From: Bacillus sp. S3
GTDB lineage: Bacteria > Bacillota > Bacilli > Bacillales > Cytobacillaceae
Length of the DNA: 64,000 bases
Direction of reading: 5' to 3'
NCBI RefSeq assembly: GCF_005154805.1
Contig: NZ_CP039727.1
Span: 5,143,501-5,207,500 of the forward strand
Shown: positions 41,557 to 50,410 of the stretch, in pieces
Layout of the letters: each line of letters opens with the position of its first letter
Position numbering within the stretch: the stretch's first letter is position 1
Position numbers and translations under genes: made by a program
Notes under the pieces: generated by a model
The model's database searches: none
The model's input: the letters and a program-made list of their open reading frames with translations, nothing else
What the model was told of the DNA's origin: nothing

Positions 41557-44321
41557 TTTGCCTCCTCCTGCACTGTCAGCCAAACCCGCATCAATGAGAA
41601 GAGCTGATCGATATTTAACGGCTTCATGATATAATCGGAAGCCCCTGCTTCCATACACTTGTCCCGTTCGCCCTTCATCGCCTTAGCGGTTAAGGCGATA
41701 ATCGGCAGATGCTGCATTCCGAGATCGCCCCGGATGAGCTGCATCGCCTCATAGCCGCCCATCACCGGCATCATGATATCCATAAAAACCAGGTCAAAAT
41801 CGGCTTGTTCCTGGAGCATATCAATGGCCCGCTTCCCGTTTTCTGCTACTTGAACGACCATTCCTTTTCGCTCAAGCGCCGTTACCAGCGCGAAGACATT
41901 GCGGCCGTCGTCCTCTACCAGGAGCACCTTTTTTCCATTAAATAATTGGTCATCTGAGCTATTCATTACAGACTGTTCGACCTTAGGCGATTCCTCCGCC
42001 CATTCTTTTTCGACCAAAGCGACGCTTGCGCTTGCGGCCACTTCATCCCGTGCCAGGCCATAATCAGCCACAATGCCCGGTTCCAATCTGCTCGGAATAT
42101 ATAATGTAAACGTACTGCCCTTAGCCACTTCGCTCGCCACCTCAAGCGCGCCGCCAAGCAGCCGCGTAAATTCACGGCAAATCGATAGCCCGAGGCCCGT
42201 TCCGCCGTATTGACGATTCGTCGTGCCGTCCACCTGTTGAAAGGCTTCAAAAATAATTTGCTGCTTTTCGCGTGGAATCCCGATCCCGGTATCGGTGACA
42301 GAAATCGCCAGTACCGTCTCGTTCTCGTCCGCTTGGATAGCCGCCGCTTTTTCCGGTGGCGCCAAGTCAATTTGAACAGATACCGAGCCTCTTTCCGTAA
42401 ATTTGAAAGCATTGGATAGCAGGTTTTTCCAAATTTGCTGCAATCGTTGCCCATCCGTCGAGATAACTGCCGGAACACACGGATCAATCACCACGTCAAA
42501 CGCCAGATTCTTATTGGCCGCTACAGGAGCGAATAAATTCCGCATCATTTGTGGAATTTCGGTCACATTGACTTCATCTGTCATGATTTCAATTTTTCCT
42601 GCTTCAATCTTCGATAAATCGAGAATATCATCGATCAGCCGCAGCAAATCTGCACCGGACGTATTGACGACGCGGGCGTACTCACCGACTTCCGCCCTGT
42701 CCATTTCCTTATTATTCTCCATCATCATTTGCGAGAGTATGAGAATGCTATTCAGCGGCGTCCGCAGCTCATGCGACATATTTGCAAGAAAATCCGTCTT
42801 GTATTGCGAACTCGCTTGGAGTTTGACTGAATAATCTTCGAGCTCATCCTTCGCAATCTTGAGTTCATGTGCCCGCTGCTCGGCATATTGCTTTTGTTCC
42901 TCCAAAAAGTCGTTGGAAATTCTGAGCTGCTCTTGCTGCATTTGCAATTCTTCCGATTGGGCCTGAAGTTCTTCCGATTGCGCCTGCAATTCTTCTGTTA
43001 ACATTTGCGATTCGCCAAGCAGCCTTTCCACTTCCATCCGCCCATTCACACTGGAAATGGCCGAACCAAACTTGTCCTGAAGCTGGTCGAGCAATGTCAG
43101 ATGCTGCGAAAGGAACGGCTGCAGTGCAGCGAATTCCACCACCGCTTCTACCCGGCCCTCAAAAAGAATCGGCGCAACTAATAAATTCGTCGGGGCAGAA
43201 TCCCCTAATCCTGACGTCACCTTAAAGTGATCTTCCGGAAGCTGATCAATCAGAAAGATTCTTTGATCAAGGGCCGCCTGACCGATCAGCCCTTCTCCCA
43301 GACGGAAGCTCGTCGCCGCGCGGTCCTCATCGGCAATCGCATAGCCGGCTACTTTCACAAAGTCGACATTACCGCCTTGCGTTCTGCGCAGATAAACAAC
43401 CCCAAAAGCCGCGTTAAGCAATGGGGCGAGCTTGGTCACAAACGCCTTCGACAGTTCGCTAATATCGGTCATTCCTTGATACATCATCGAAATCTCTGTC
43501 ATGCTGTTTTGTACCCAGCTCTGTTTTTCAAGGCTGCTCAAAAGATTGTTCATCGCCTCGGCCAACTCGCGGGTCTCGTCGCGTGTGTTCACTTTTATTC
43601 TTGTGGTCAGGTCGACCTCTGAATCTGAATCGGTAATGCCCTTAATCGTCTTAATGACTTGTTTAATCGTATTCACGATAGAATTCGACAGGAACAAAGC
43701 AGTGGCAAGCGTAATCACCGTCACCAAAAGGATAATGGTATACAACGTTATTTTTAAATTGGTATTGTTTTGATTCAGCTTTTCAATCCGTTCAGCCGAT
43801 AATTTTTTCTCAATGGCGAGGAAGGAATCCAATTGTGTACGCAGCTGGTCGGTTATTTTCTTCCCAATGTTTTTATCAAAGTGTTCATTCAGTGCTTTCG
43901 TATTGTCCGCCTTTTTTAGATTAATGACGTTCTCTCCGGCATTCGCCTGCCAGTTCATAATCAGCGGTTTAATCTCCTCCAGATTCCGCTGCTGCCGGCC
44001 ATTGTCCGCTAACATGGAATGGAGTTTATTGTAATTGTCAAGCCAGCTGCGGCTCGCCAGATTGTATGGCTCGAGATAGTCGGCATTGCCTGTGATCACG
44101 TAGCCTCGCATGCCGGTTTCCATTTCCAGCACATTTTTTTGAATTAGATTCGCAAGGTCGTGGACTTCAATATCATGCTGTGATACAAAATCAACCTCAT
44201 TCTGCAAATCTGTCATTCTATTCATCACGATTAGCAAGGATACCACCAAGCAAATCAGAATCGTTAAATATCCGATAATAATTTTGGAATGGATACTGTA
44301 CTTCCAACCCTTGATTGTCAT
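41553..44321 (-). CDS. rsbK: hybrid sensor histidine kinase RsbK, copy 1
   Basis: 922 residues. TM1 ~14-33; CHASE3 ~38-178 (HDIEVHDLANLIQKNVLEMETGMRGYVITG); TM2 ~190-212; HAMP ~213-268; GAF ~285-425; signalling helix ~430-505 with QAQSEELQAQSEELQMQQEQL; HisKA with H517 in FLANMSHELRTPLNS; HATPase ~620-735 (NAFKFTERG, DTGIGIP, GTGLGLSI); C-terminal REC with phospho-Asp in LVFMDIMMP. Expected to phosphorylate RsbY and so activate sigma-B. ATG 44321 stands 2 bases behind a GGGGGGG tract. A conserved extended -10 promoter is upstream. Confidence 0.9.
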   Translation of the reverse strand: MTIKGWKYSIHSKIIIGYLTILICLVVSLLIVMNRMTDLQNEVDFVSQHDIEVHDLANLIQKNVLEMETGMRGYVITGNADYLEPYNLASRSWLDNYNKLHSMLADNGRQQRNLEEIKPLIMNWQANAGENVINLKKADNTKALNEHFDKNIGKKITDQLRTQLDSFLAIEKKLSAERIEKLNQNNTNLKITLYTIILLVTVITLATALFLSNSIVNTIKQVIKTIKGITDSDSEVDLTTRIKVNTRDETRELAEAMNNLLSSLEKQSWVQNSMTEISMMYQGMTDISELSKAFVTKLAPLLNAAFGVVYLRRTQGGNVDFVKVAGYAIADEDRAATSFRLGEGLIGQAALDQRIFLIDQLPEDHFKVTSGLGDSAPTNLLVAPILFEGRVEAVVEFAALQPFLSQHLTLLDQLQDKFGSAISSVNGRMEVERLLGESQMLTEELQAQSEELQAQSEELQMQQEQLRISNDFLEEQKQYAEQRAHELKIAKDELEDYSVKLQASSQYKTDFLANMSHELRTPLNSILILSQMMMENNKEMDRAEVGEYARVVNTSGADLLRLIDDILDLSKIEAGKIEIMTDEVNVTEIPQMMRNLFAPVAANKNLAFDVVIDPCVPAVISTDGQRLQQIWKNLLSNAFKFTERGSVSVQIDLAPPEKAAAIQADENETVLAISVTDTGIGIPREKQQIIFEAFQQVDGTTNRQYGGTGLGLSICREFTRLLGGALEVASEVAKGSTFTLYIPSRLEPGIVADYGLARDEVAASASVALVEKEWAEESPKVEQSVMNSSDDQLFNGKKVLLVEDDGRNVFALVTALERKGMVVQVAENGKRAIDMLQEQADFDLVFMDIMMPVMGGYEAMQLIRGDLGMQHLPIIALTAKAMKGERDKCMEAGASDYIMKPLNIDQLFSLMRVWLTVQEEAK

Positions 44322-44354
44322 CGCCCCCCCGTTATGGCTCTAGTAAATAACCTT

Positions 44355-44363
44355 ATTCTACCA
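44355..44363 (-). promoter_or_regulatory. extended -10 promoter element of rsbK copy 1
   Basis: Reverse strand TGGTAGAAT. The surrounding ~30 bases match those before rsbK copy 2. Confidence 0.5.
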
Positions 44364-44418
44364 TAACCCTATATCCTTTTGAATGTAGGGGACAGCTTTA
44401 CCTACTATTTACCCATTT

Positions 44419-45924
44419 TTATAGAATTCCAGAAAACAGGCGGGCAAATGATTCCTTGCTTTTCACCGCCATGTTGCGTTTATAGAACTCCACAGGGCGG
44501 ATCCGCCGGCAATCCTTTAGGTCCTCCTCAAATTGGTCCACTAAATCACCAATCGAAGTTGTTCCCGTTAAAAACAAATTCACTTCAAAGTTTAAGTGAA
44601 AGCTGCGCATATCAACATTCGCCGTTCCAATCGAGGCAAGATCTCCGTCAACAATCACGACTTTTTTATGCAAAAAGCCTTTTTCATAGGAATATACTTC
44701 AATTCCCGCCCGAAGCAACTCTGGAAAATAGGACTGGGTCGCATATTGCGTGAGAAAACCGTCATTGGTTTCAGGCACCATCAAACGAACTTGAATTCCT
44801 TTCCGGGCGGCAACGCGCAGCGCTGTTTGTATCGCTTGATCCGGGATAAAATAGGGGGTAGCAATCCAAATCGACTTTGTGGCACAGGTGCACAGCGCAT
44901 AATAATGGTCACTCATGTTATCACTTGTTTCCGGGCCTGTCGCCACCACATGAACCAAGCCATCACCGTCAGCGGGATGTTCTTTGATATAGCGTTCCTG
45001 GTCAAACAATGTCTCGCCGCTCACGTACTTCCAATCCAATATAAATATCGCATGGAGGGTCTGCACCGCTTCCCCTTCAAGAACGACATGGGTATCACAC
45101 CAATAGCCGTAGTCATCATCCTCCCCAAGATATTCAATCCCCACATTGAGGCCGCCGACAAACCCCACTTTGCCGTCAATAATAATAATTTTTCGATGAT
45201 TGCGGAAGTTAAATTTCTGATTATACCAAGCGGTTTTGATCGGTAAAAAGGGGTAAACCTGAATGCCTGCTGCTTCCATTTCTTTCGTGACGGCACGTGA
45301 TAAAGAATAACTGCCGACTGCATCCACCATTAGCCGAACCTCAACGCCTTCTTGTACCTTGGCAAGTAAAATGTCAATTATCTCCTGCCCAAGACGGTCA
45401 GAGCGGAAAATATAATATTCCAAATGGATAAAATCCTTCGCGGCCATCAGGCGCCGCTTAATTTCCTCAAAGGTTTCCGTTCCGTTATGTAACACGGTGG
45501 TCGTCGTGTTCTGATTTTGATCAGTTAAGGTCACCCGGTCTAAATATTCGGCAAAACAGCGCTGGTGGTCATTCAGCTGCGACACATCCAGTGCGCGCTG
45601 TTTATTACTGAGGGCCTCTAATAATTCCCGGTCACTCCTCCGCTTTGATTTGAACAATTCCCCCTTCACGAGCAGCTGACCGGAGTAGACATAGAAAATA
45701 TAGCCAATTACCGGCAATAACACTAAGATATAGGTCCATAGTAATGTGTTTTGCGGCGGCCGGTTTTCGAGCCATAACGCCTGCACGGTGGATAGAATAA
45801 TCAAGCCATAAAGGCCGATCAACAACCCTTTCCATTTAAACGGCAGGCCGGTAAACAAAACCACGCAGCATAAAATAAGCATGACGATAACAAAGAAAAA
45901 TTCCAGGCGTTTACGTTTCATCAC
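44419..45924 (-). CDS. cls: cardiolipin synthase (phospholipase D superfamily)
   Basis: 501 residues. Two N-terminal membrane helices (~8-27, 34-50) and a third near 62-80, then two HKD motifs: FRNHRKIIIIDGKVGFVGGLN and FLHKKVVIVDGDLASIGTANVD. Makes cardiolipin from two phosphatidylglycerols at the membrane. It lies between the two rsbK/rsbM copies on the same strand. GTG 45924 (followed by ATG) has GGGAG upstream. Not normally part of the B. cereus sigB cluster. Confidence 0.93.
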   Translation of the reverse strand: MMKRKRLEFFFVIVMLILCCVVLFTGLPFKWKGLLIGLYGLIILSTVQALWLENRPPQNTLLWTYILVLLPVIGYIFYVYSGQLLVKGELFKSKRRSDRELLEALSNKQRALDVSQLNDHQRCFAEYLDRVTLTDQNQNTTTTVLHNGTETFEEIKRRLMAAKDFIHLEYYIFRSDRLGQEIIDILLAKVQEGVEVRLMVDAVGSYSLSRAVTKEMEAAGIQVYPFLPIKTAWYNQKFNFRNHRKIIIIDGKVGFVGGLNVGIEYLGEDDDYGYWCDTHVVLEGEAVQTLHAIFILDWKYVSGETLFDQERYIKEHPADGDGLVHVVATGPETSDNMSDHYYALCTCATKSIWIATPYFIPDQAIQTALRVAARKGIQVRLMVPETNDGFLTQYATQSYFPELLRAGIEVYSYEKGFLHKKVVIVDGDLASIGTANVDMRSFHLNFEVNLFLTGTTSIGDLVDQFEEDLKDCRRIRPVEFYKRNMAVKSKESFARLFSGIL

Positions 45925-45984
45925 GACGTTCTCCCTACATCTTTTTTAAGATGAAATACCCTTTGTTTAGCATGATGAAACAAA

Positions 45985-46032
45985 AGGGCCTGACCCCCGA
46001 TGCATTTTCATTCACATCAGGGGTCAGGCACC
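45985..46032 (-). terminator. terminator of rsbM copy 2, built from the dispersed element
   Basis: GCCTGACCCCCGATG pairs with CATCAGGGGTCAGGC. It includes GGGGTCAGGCACC (46020-46032). T-rich on the reverse strand. Confidence 0.85.
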
Positions 46033-46037
46033 ATTCT

Positions 46038-46892
46038 TTATTTTTTCCGATAGATTCGTTCCGGCCCATTAAATTCTTCGTAGTTCAATCCTTGTGGCAT
46101 AAACAGAATCGATTCTTTGCTGCCGAGGGCCATGAAGCCGTGGTCAGCCAAGCTGTTGTACAGTAAGCGATGGACCTGCTGCTGCAGCTCATTATCAAAA
46201 TAAATCAGCACATTGCGGCAGAGAATCACATGAAATTCATTAAACGAGCCGTCCGTCACCAGATTATGCTGGGCAAAAATCAGCCGTTCCACCAAACACG
46301 GCCGAAAATAGGCAGATTGATGATCGGCCGTGTAATATTCTGAAAAGGCCTTTTCCCCGCCGGCTTTCAAATAATTCTTTGTATATTGCTGCATTTTCTT
46401 CAGCGGAAATGCTCCCTTTTGGGCAGCCTCCACTGCCTTTTCATTCATATCGGTCGCATAAATCGTCGTTTTGTCCGCCAGTCCCTCCTCCAGCATCAGG
46501 ATGGCCATCGAATAAACCTCCTCGCCGGTCGCACAGCCGGCATGCCAAATACGAATTTCCGGCAGCTCCCGTAACAGCGGCACGACCTCCTTGCGGAAGG
46601 CAGCGAAAAAGCCGGGGTCCCGGTACATTTCCGTCATTCGAATCGACAAATCATTCAATAAGCGTTCCAAATAGCCTTTCTCGTGCAGCACTTTATCCAA
46701 TAGGGCCGTGATGGTTGGCAGCCGCTCCGCCCGCAGCCGATTCAGAATCCGTCTGCCGAGAGAAGCACGCACGTACCCGCGGAAATCATAGCCATATGCC
46801 TGATATAAACCTTCAAGCAGCAGATTGATTTCCATTTCCTGCAGCTCGCTCAAGCCTTCTTCCTCTATTCCATAGGTAAAGATTTTGTTCAC
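46038..46892 (-). CDS. rsbM: CheR-type methyltransferase RsbM, copy 2
   Basis: 284 residues from GTG 46892 (GTGA overlap with the upstream kinase stop, as in copy 1). Same domains and motifs: helical CheR-N part, WHAGCATGEEVYSMAIL, CRNVLIYFDNELQQQV. The N-terminal ~25 residues differ most from copy 1. It has its own terminator directly downstream. In sequence and position it belongs to the kinase copy at 46889. Confidence 0.88.
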   Translation of the reverse strand: MNKIFTYGIEEEGLSELQEMEINLLLEGLYQAYGYDFRGYVRASLGRRILNRLRAERLPTITALLDKVLHEKGYLERLLNDLSIRMTEMYRDPGFFAAFRKEVVPLLRELPEIRIWHAGCATGEEVYSMAILMLEEGLADKTTIYATDMNEKAVEAAQKGAFPLKKMQQYTKNYLKAGGEKAFSEYYTADHQSAYFRPCLVERLIFAQHNLVTDGSFNEFHVILCRNVLIYFDNELQQQVHRLLYNSLADHGFMALGSKESILFMPQGLNYEEFNGPERIYRKK

Positions 46893-49660
46893 TGTGCTTT
46901 CACCTGCTCTGTCAGCCATACCCGCATTAAGGAGAACAACTGATCAATATTTAATGGTTTCATAATATAATCCGACGCACCCGCTTCCATACATTTATCG
47001 CGTTCGCCCTTCATCGCTTTCGCAGTCAAGGCGATAATTGGCAGATCATGCATACCAAGGTTATCACGGATTGCCCGCATCGCCTCATAACCGCCCATAA
47101 CCGGCATCATAATATCCATAAACACCAAGTCATAATCGGCCTCTTGAAGCATGCGAAGGGCCTGCTTTCCGTTTGCGGCCACTTCCACGACGATTCCTTT
47201 ACTCACAAGTGCTGTTTCAATGGCAAAAACATTTCGGCCATCGTCCTCCACTAAAAGCACTTTCTTACCTTTAAATATGTGATCACCGGAAACTTCCATT
47301 TCGCTTTCTCCGAACTCGACTAAAGTCCCCTCTGTTTCCGTTTCTTCTAGCATGTCCTCCACACTTGCGGCTACTTCATCAAAGGCCAAATAGTCGGTTA
47401 CACGTCCATAATCATCCGACTTCTGTCTACTTGGAATATAGACTGTAAACGTGCTTCCCTTATTTGGCTTACTTTGCACCTCAATCGCGCCGCCGAGCAG
47501 TTGTGTAAATTCACGGCAAATCGATAATCCTAAGCCGGTTCCGCCAAATTGACGGTTCGTTTTGCCATCCACCTGTTGGAAGGCATCGAAGATAATTTGC
47601 TGTTTATCATGTGGAATTCCAATACCCGTATCGGTTACTTCAATGGCCAACACCACTTCCTCTGTTCCCGGGCCGGCAATTTTTTCAGCAGGCGCCTGGA
47701 TCACACGAACGGTCACCCCGCCTGTTTCCGTAAATTTAAAGGCATTGGACAGAAGATTCTTCCATATTTGCTGCAATCGCTGTCCATCGGTAAAAATCAC
47801 CGCTGGCAGACCTTGATCCAAACGGACATCGAAGGTCAAATTCTTATTTTTTGCCACCGGGTCAAACAGACTGTGCATCATTTGCGGAATTTCTGTCACA
47901 TTGACCTCATCAATGAGGATTTCAATTTTTCCAGCTTCCACCTTTGACAAATCAAGGATATCATCAATCAACCGCAGTAAATCGCCGCCAGAGCTGTTAA
48001 CCACTCGTGCATAATCCGCCACTTCCGTTTTGTCCATTTCTTCAATATTCTCCGTCATCATTTGCGAAAGAATGAGGATACTGTTCAATGGTGTCCGCAG
48101 CTCATGCGACATATTTGCCAGAAAATCGGTTTTGTATTGTGAACTCAATTTCAGTTTCTCTGAATAATCTTCGAGTTCATCCTTTGCTTGTTTCAGATCA
48201 AAGGCACGTTGCTCCGCATATTTCTTTTGCTCTTCCAAAATTTCATTGGAGATCCGCAGCTGTTCTTGCTGCATTTGCAATTCTTCTGATTGCGCTTGGA
48301 GTTCTTCTGATTGTGCCTGCAGCTCCTCGGTTAACATTTGCGATTCGCCGAGCAGCCTTTCGACCTCCATTCGTCCTTTCACACTGGTAATCGCTAAGCC
48401 AAACTTGTCCTGAAGCTGATTGATTAAGATCACGTGCTCGGGCAAGTTCGGCTGAAAAGAAGCCAGTTCCACTACCGCTTCCACTTGACCTTCAAAAGAA
48501 AACGGGGCAATTAAAAGGTTCGTTGGTGAAGAGGCACCAAAGCCTGAGGTCACTTTATAATGCTCCTCCGGTACCTGATCAAGCTGAAGCAATCGTTGAT
48601 TCAGTGCTGCCTGGCCAATCAATCCTTCACCTAAGCCAAAACTTTTTTTCACAGAATCTTCATCTGCTATCGCATATCCGGCCACTTTCACAAAATCTGT
48701 CACCCCTTCTTTCGTGCGGCGAAGATAGACGACACCGTAAGATGCACCAAACAGCTGCGCCAGCCTTGTCACAAACGATTGCGCGAGGACATTGATATCC
48801 GTTATTCCCTGAAACATCATCGAGATCTCAATCCGGCTTTTTTGCACCCAGTTGTGTTTCTCAAGCGTGCCTAAAAGATCGTTCATCGCCTCCGCAAGCT
48901 CCCTTGTTTCATCCCGGGTATGGACATGGATCCTTGCCGTCAGGTCCACCTCGGATTCGGAATCAGAATCCGTAATATTTTTGATCGCCCCAATGACTTC
49001 TTTAATCGTTTTAACGATGGAATTGGAGAGAATAATCGCTGTTGCAAGCGTAATGATTGTCACCAATACAATGAGGGCATATAAGGTGATTTTTAAATTA
49101 TTGTTACTTGCGTCTAATTGCCCAATCCGATCAGCTGTTACTTTCTTTTCAGTTGCTAGAAAGGATTCTAGCAGTGTGCGCAGCTGATCGGTTACTTTTT
49201 TTCCGGTGTTTTTGTCAAAGTGCTCGTTCAAAGCAGCTGTGTTATCCGCCTTTTTGTGATTGATGACATATTCACCGGAATTCGCCAACCAGCTTATAAT
49301 TAGCGGTTTCATCTCTTCTAAATTCCGTTGCTGTGCACTGTTAGCGTCTAACATCGAGTGCAGTTTATTGTAATTGTCAAGCCAGGTACGGCTTGCTAGA
49401 TTATACGGCTCCAAATAAGATTCATCGCCGGTAAGGGCGTACCCCCGCATCCCCGTTTCCATATCGAGAATGTTTCTCTGAATTTGATTAGCCAAATCAT
49501 GGACTTCAATATCGTGCTTAGAGACGAAATCGACCTCATCCTGCAAAGCTGTCATTCTATTAAGGACGATGAGCAAGGCGAGCACCAAGCAAACCAAGAT
49601 TGTTAAATAACCTGTAATGATTTTTGCATGAATATTGAATTTAAACCCTTTGATCGCGAC
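46889..49660 (-). CDS. rsbK: hybrid sensor histidine kinase RsbK, copy 2 (start codon unclear)
   Basis: Same order as copy 1: TM1, CHASE3, TM2, HAMP, GAF, signalling helix with the QAQSEEL repeats, HisKA (FLANMSHELRTPLNS), HATPase, REC (LVFMDIMMP). The frame aligns with copy 1 back to 49660, giving 923 codons. At the place of copy 1's ATG, behind the same G-tract, the codon is GTC, followed by A-I-K-G-F-K-F-N-I-H. The nearest standard in-frame start is TTG 49597, but it cuts TM1 and has no ribosome site. So the true start is a non-standard codon, a mutation, or an assembly error. Confidence 0.85.
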   Translation of the reverse strand, partial: VAIKGFKFNIHAKIITGYLTILVCLVLALLIVLNRMTALQDEVDFVSKHDIEVHDLANQIQRNILDMETGMRGYALTGDESYLEPYNLASRTWLDNYNKLHSMLDANSAQQRNLEEMKPLIISWLANSGEYVINHKKADNTAALNEHFDKNTGKKVTDQLRTLLESFLATEKKVTADRIGQLDASNNNLKITLYALIVLVTIITLATAIILSNSIVKTIKEVIGAIKNITDSDSESEVDLTARIHVHTRDETRELAEAMNDLLGTLEKHNWVQKSRIEISMMFQGITDINVLAQSFVTRLAQLFGASYGVVYLRRTKEGVTDFVKVAGYAIADEDSVKKSFGLGEGLIGQAALNQRLLQLDQVPEEHYKVTSGFGASSPTNLLIAPFSFEGQVEAVVELASFQPNLPEHVILINQLQDKFGLAITSVKGRMEVERLLGESQMLTEELQAQSEELQAQSEELQMQQEQLRISNEILEEQKKYAEQRAFDLKQAKDELEDYSEKLKLSSQYKTDFLANMSHELRTPLNSILILSQMMTENIEEMDKTEVADYARVVNSSGGDLLRLIDDILDLSKVEAGKIEILIDEVNVTEIPQMMHSLFDPVAKNKNLTFDVRLDQGLPAVIFTDGQRLQQIWKNLLSNAFKFTETGGVTVRVIQAPAEKIAGPGTEEVVLAIEVTDTGIGIPHDKQQIIFDAFQQVDGKTNRQFGGTGLGLSICREFTQLLGGAIEVQSKPNKGSTFTVYIPSRQKSDDYGRVTDYLAFDEVAASVEDMLEETETEGTLVEFGESEMEVSGDHIFKGKKVLLVEDDGRNVFAIETALVSKGIVVEVAANGKQALRMLQEADYDLVFMDIMMPVMGGYEAMRAIRDNLGMHDLPIIALTAKAMKGERDKCMEAGASDYIMKPLNIDQLFSLMRVWLTEQVKAQ

Positions 49661-49697
49661 CGCCCCCCTAGTTTAATAAGTCTAGTAAATATACCTT

Positions 49698-49706
49698 ATT
49701 CTACCA
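49698..49706 (-). promoter_or_regulatory. extended -10 promoter element of rsbK copy 2
   Basis: Reverse strand TGGTAGAAT, in the same context as for copy 1. Confidence 0.5.
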
Positions 49707-49769
49707 TACCCTTTCACTAGTAACCCAACTTTTCCCTTTTGATTGTTCATTTTGGGAAAAAATTCCTAG

Positions 49770-49795
49770 GTTTCAACCCGGGCAGATGCGGGTAC
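49770..49795 (+). promoter_or_regulatory. sigma-B promoter of dps
   Basis: GTTTCA (49770-49775), 14 bp, GGGTAC (49790-49795). Confidence 0.75.
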
Positions 49796-49832
49796 ATATT
49801 ACATATCAAACGATTTTGATGGAGGTATTTAC

Positions 49833-50297
49833 ATGGCAAAAACGAAGGAAAAAGAAAAAACCGTTTCATCGTCCGAGCTTCTTGACAAGCAGGTGGCCAA
49901 TTTCTCTGTATTGTATATGAAGCTGCACCATTTTCATTGGTATGTGAAAGGTGAGAACTTCTTCACGCTGCATGTGAAATTTGAGGAATTGTATACAGAA
50001 GCAGGCCTGCATCTGGATACCATCGCGGAACGAATGCTGTCCATTGGCGCCAAACCAACGGCCACGTTGAAGAATCATTTAGAAATGGCCTCAATTCAAG
50101 AGGCAGAGGGAGATGAATCGGCACGGGAGATGGTCCAAGCATTGGCGGATGACTTTGAGACGGTCTGTAACGAATTGACAGATGGCATTACGACAGCCGA
50201 GGACAATGACGATCAGCCAACGGCCGATATGTTTATTGCCATTCGGACGTCATTAGAAAAACACAGATGGATGCTGAAAGCGTATTTGGCGGAGTAA
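49833..50297 (+). CDS. dps: Dps-family DNA-protecting miniferritin
   Basis: 154 residues, full length. Ferroxidase-site pattern between dimer partners: LHHFHWYVKGENFFTLHVKFEELY...LDTIAERM. Stores iron, consumes peroxide, shields DNA. In B. cereus a ferritin-like gene occupies the equivalent place between sigB and rsbY/rsbM/rsbK; here it is between rsbY and rsbK and on the opposite strand. A good sigma-B promoter is directly upstream, and GGAGG precedes ATG 49833. Confidence 0.93.
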   Translation: MAKTKEKEKTVSSSELLDKQVANFSVLYMKLHHFHWYVKGENFFTLHVKFEELYTEAGLHLDTIAERMLSIGAKPTATLKNHLEMASIQEAEGDESAREMVQALADDFETVCNELTDGITTAEDNDDQPTADMFIAIRTSLEKHRWMLKAYLAE

Positions 50298-50308
50298 TCG
50301 TTAAGATA

Positions 50309-50342
50309 AAAGTACCAGCAGCGATGCTGCTGGTACTTTTTT
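50309..50342 (+). terminator. terminator of dps
   Basis: AGTACCAGCAGC/GCTGCTGGTACT with 3-base loop and T run. Confidence 0.92.
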
Positions 50343-50362
50343 GTACGTTTTCCAGTGGACAC

Positions 50363-50394
50363 GAAAAAAAGCACGCAGAATCGATTCTACGCTA
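50363..50394 (-). terminator. terminator of rsbY
   Basis: Stem around GTAGAATC/GATTCTGC, followed on the reverse strand by seven T. Confidence 0.75.
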
Positions 50395-50410
50395 CCTTTT
50401 TTGTGCCCCA

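Noticed and set aside
40681..46892. Chemotaxis CheR enzymes
   Set aside because: No receptors, CheA, CheB or flagellar genes nearby. The GTGA coupling to RsbK-type kinases and the sigB context point to RsbM.
46889..49597. TTG 49597 as the start of RsbK copy 2
   Set aside because: It would remove half of TM1 and has no ribosome site. Alignment with copy 1 extends to 49660.
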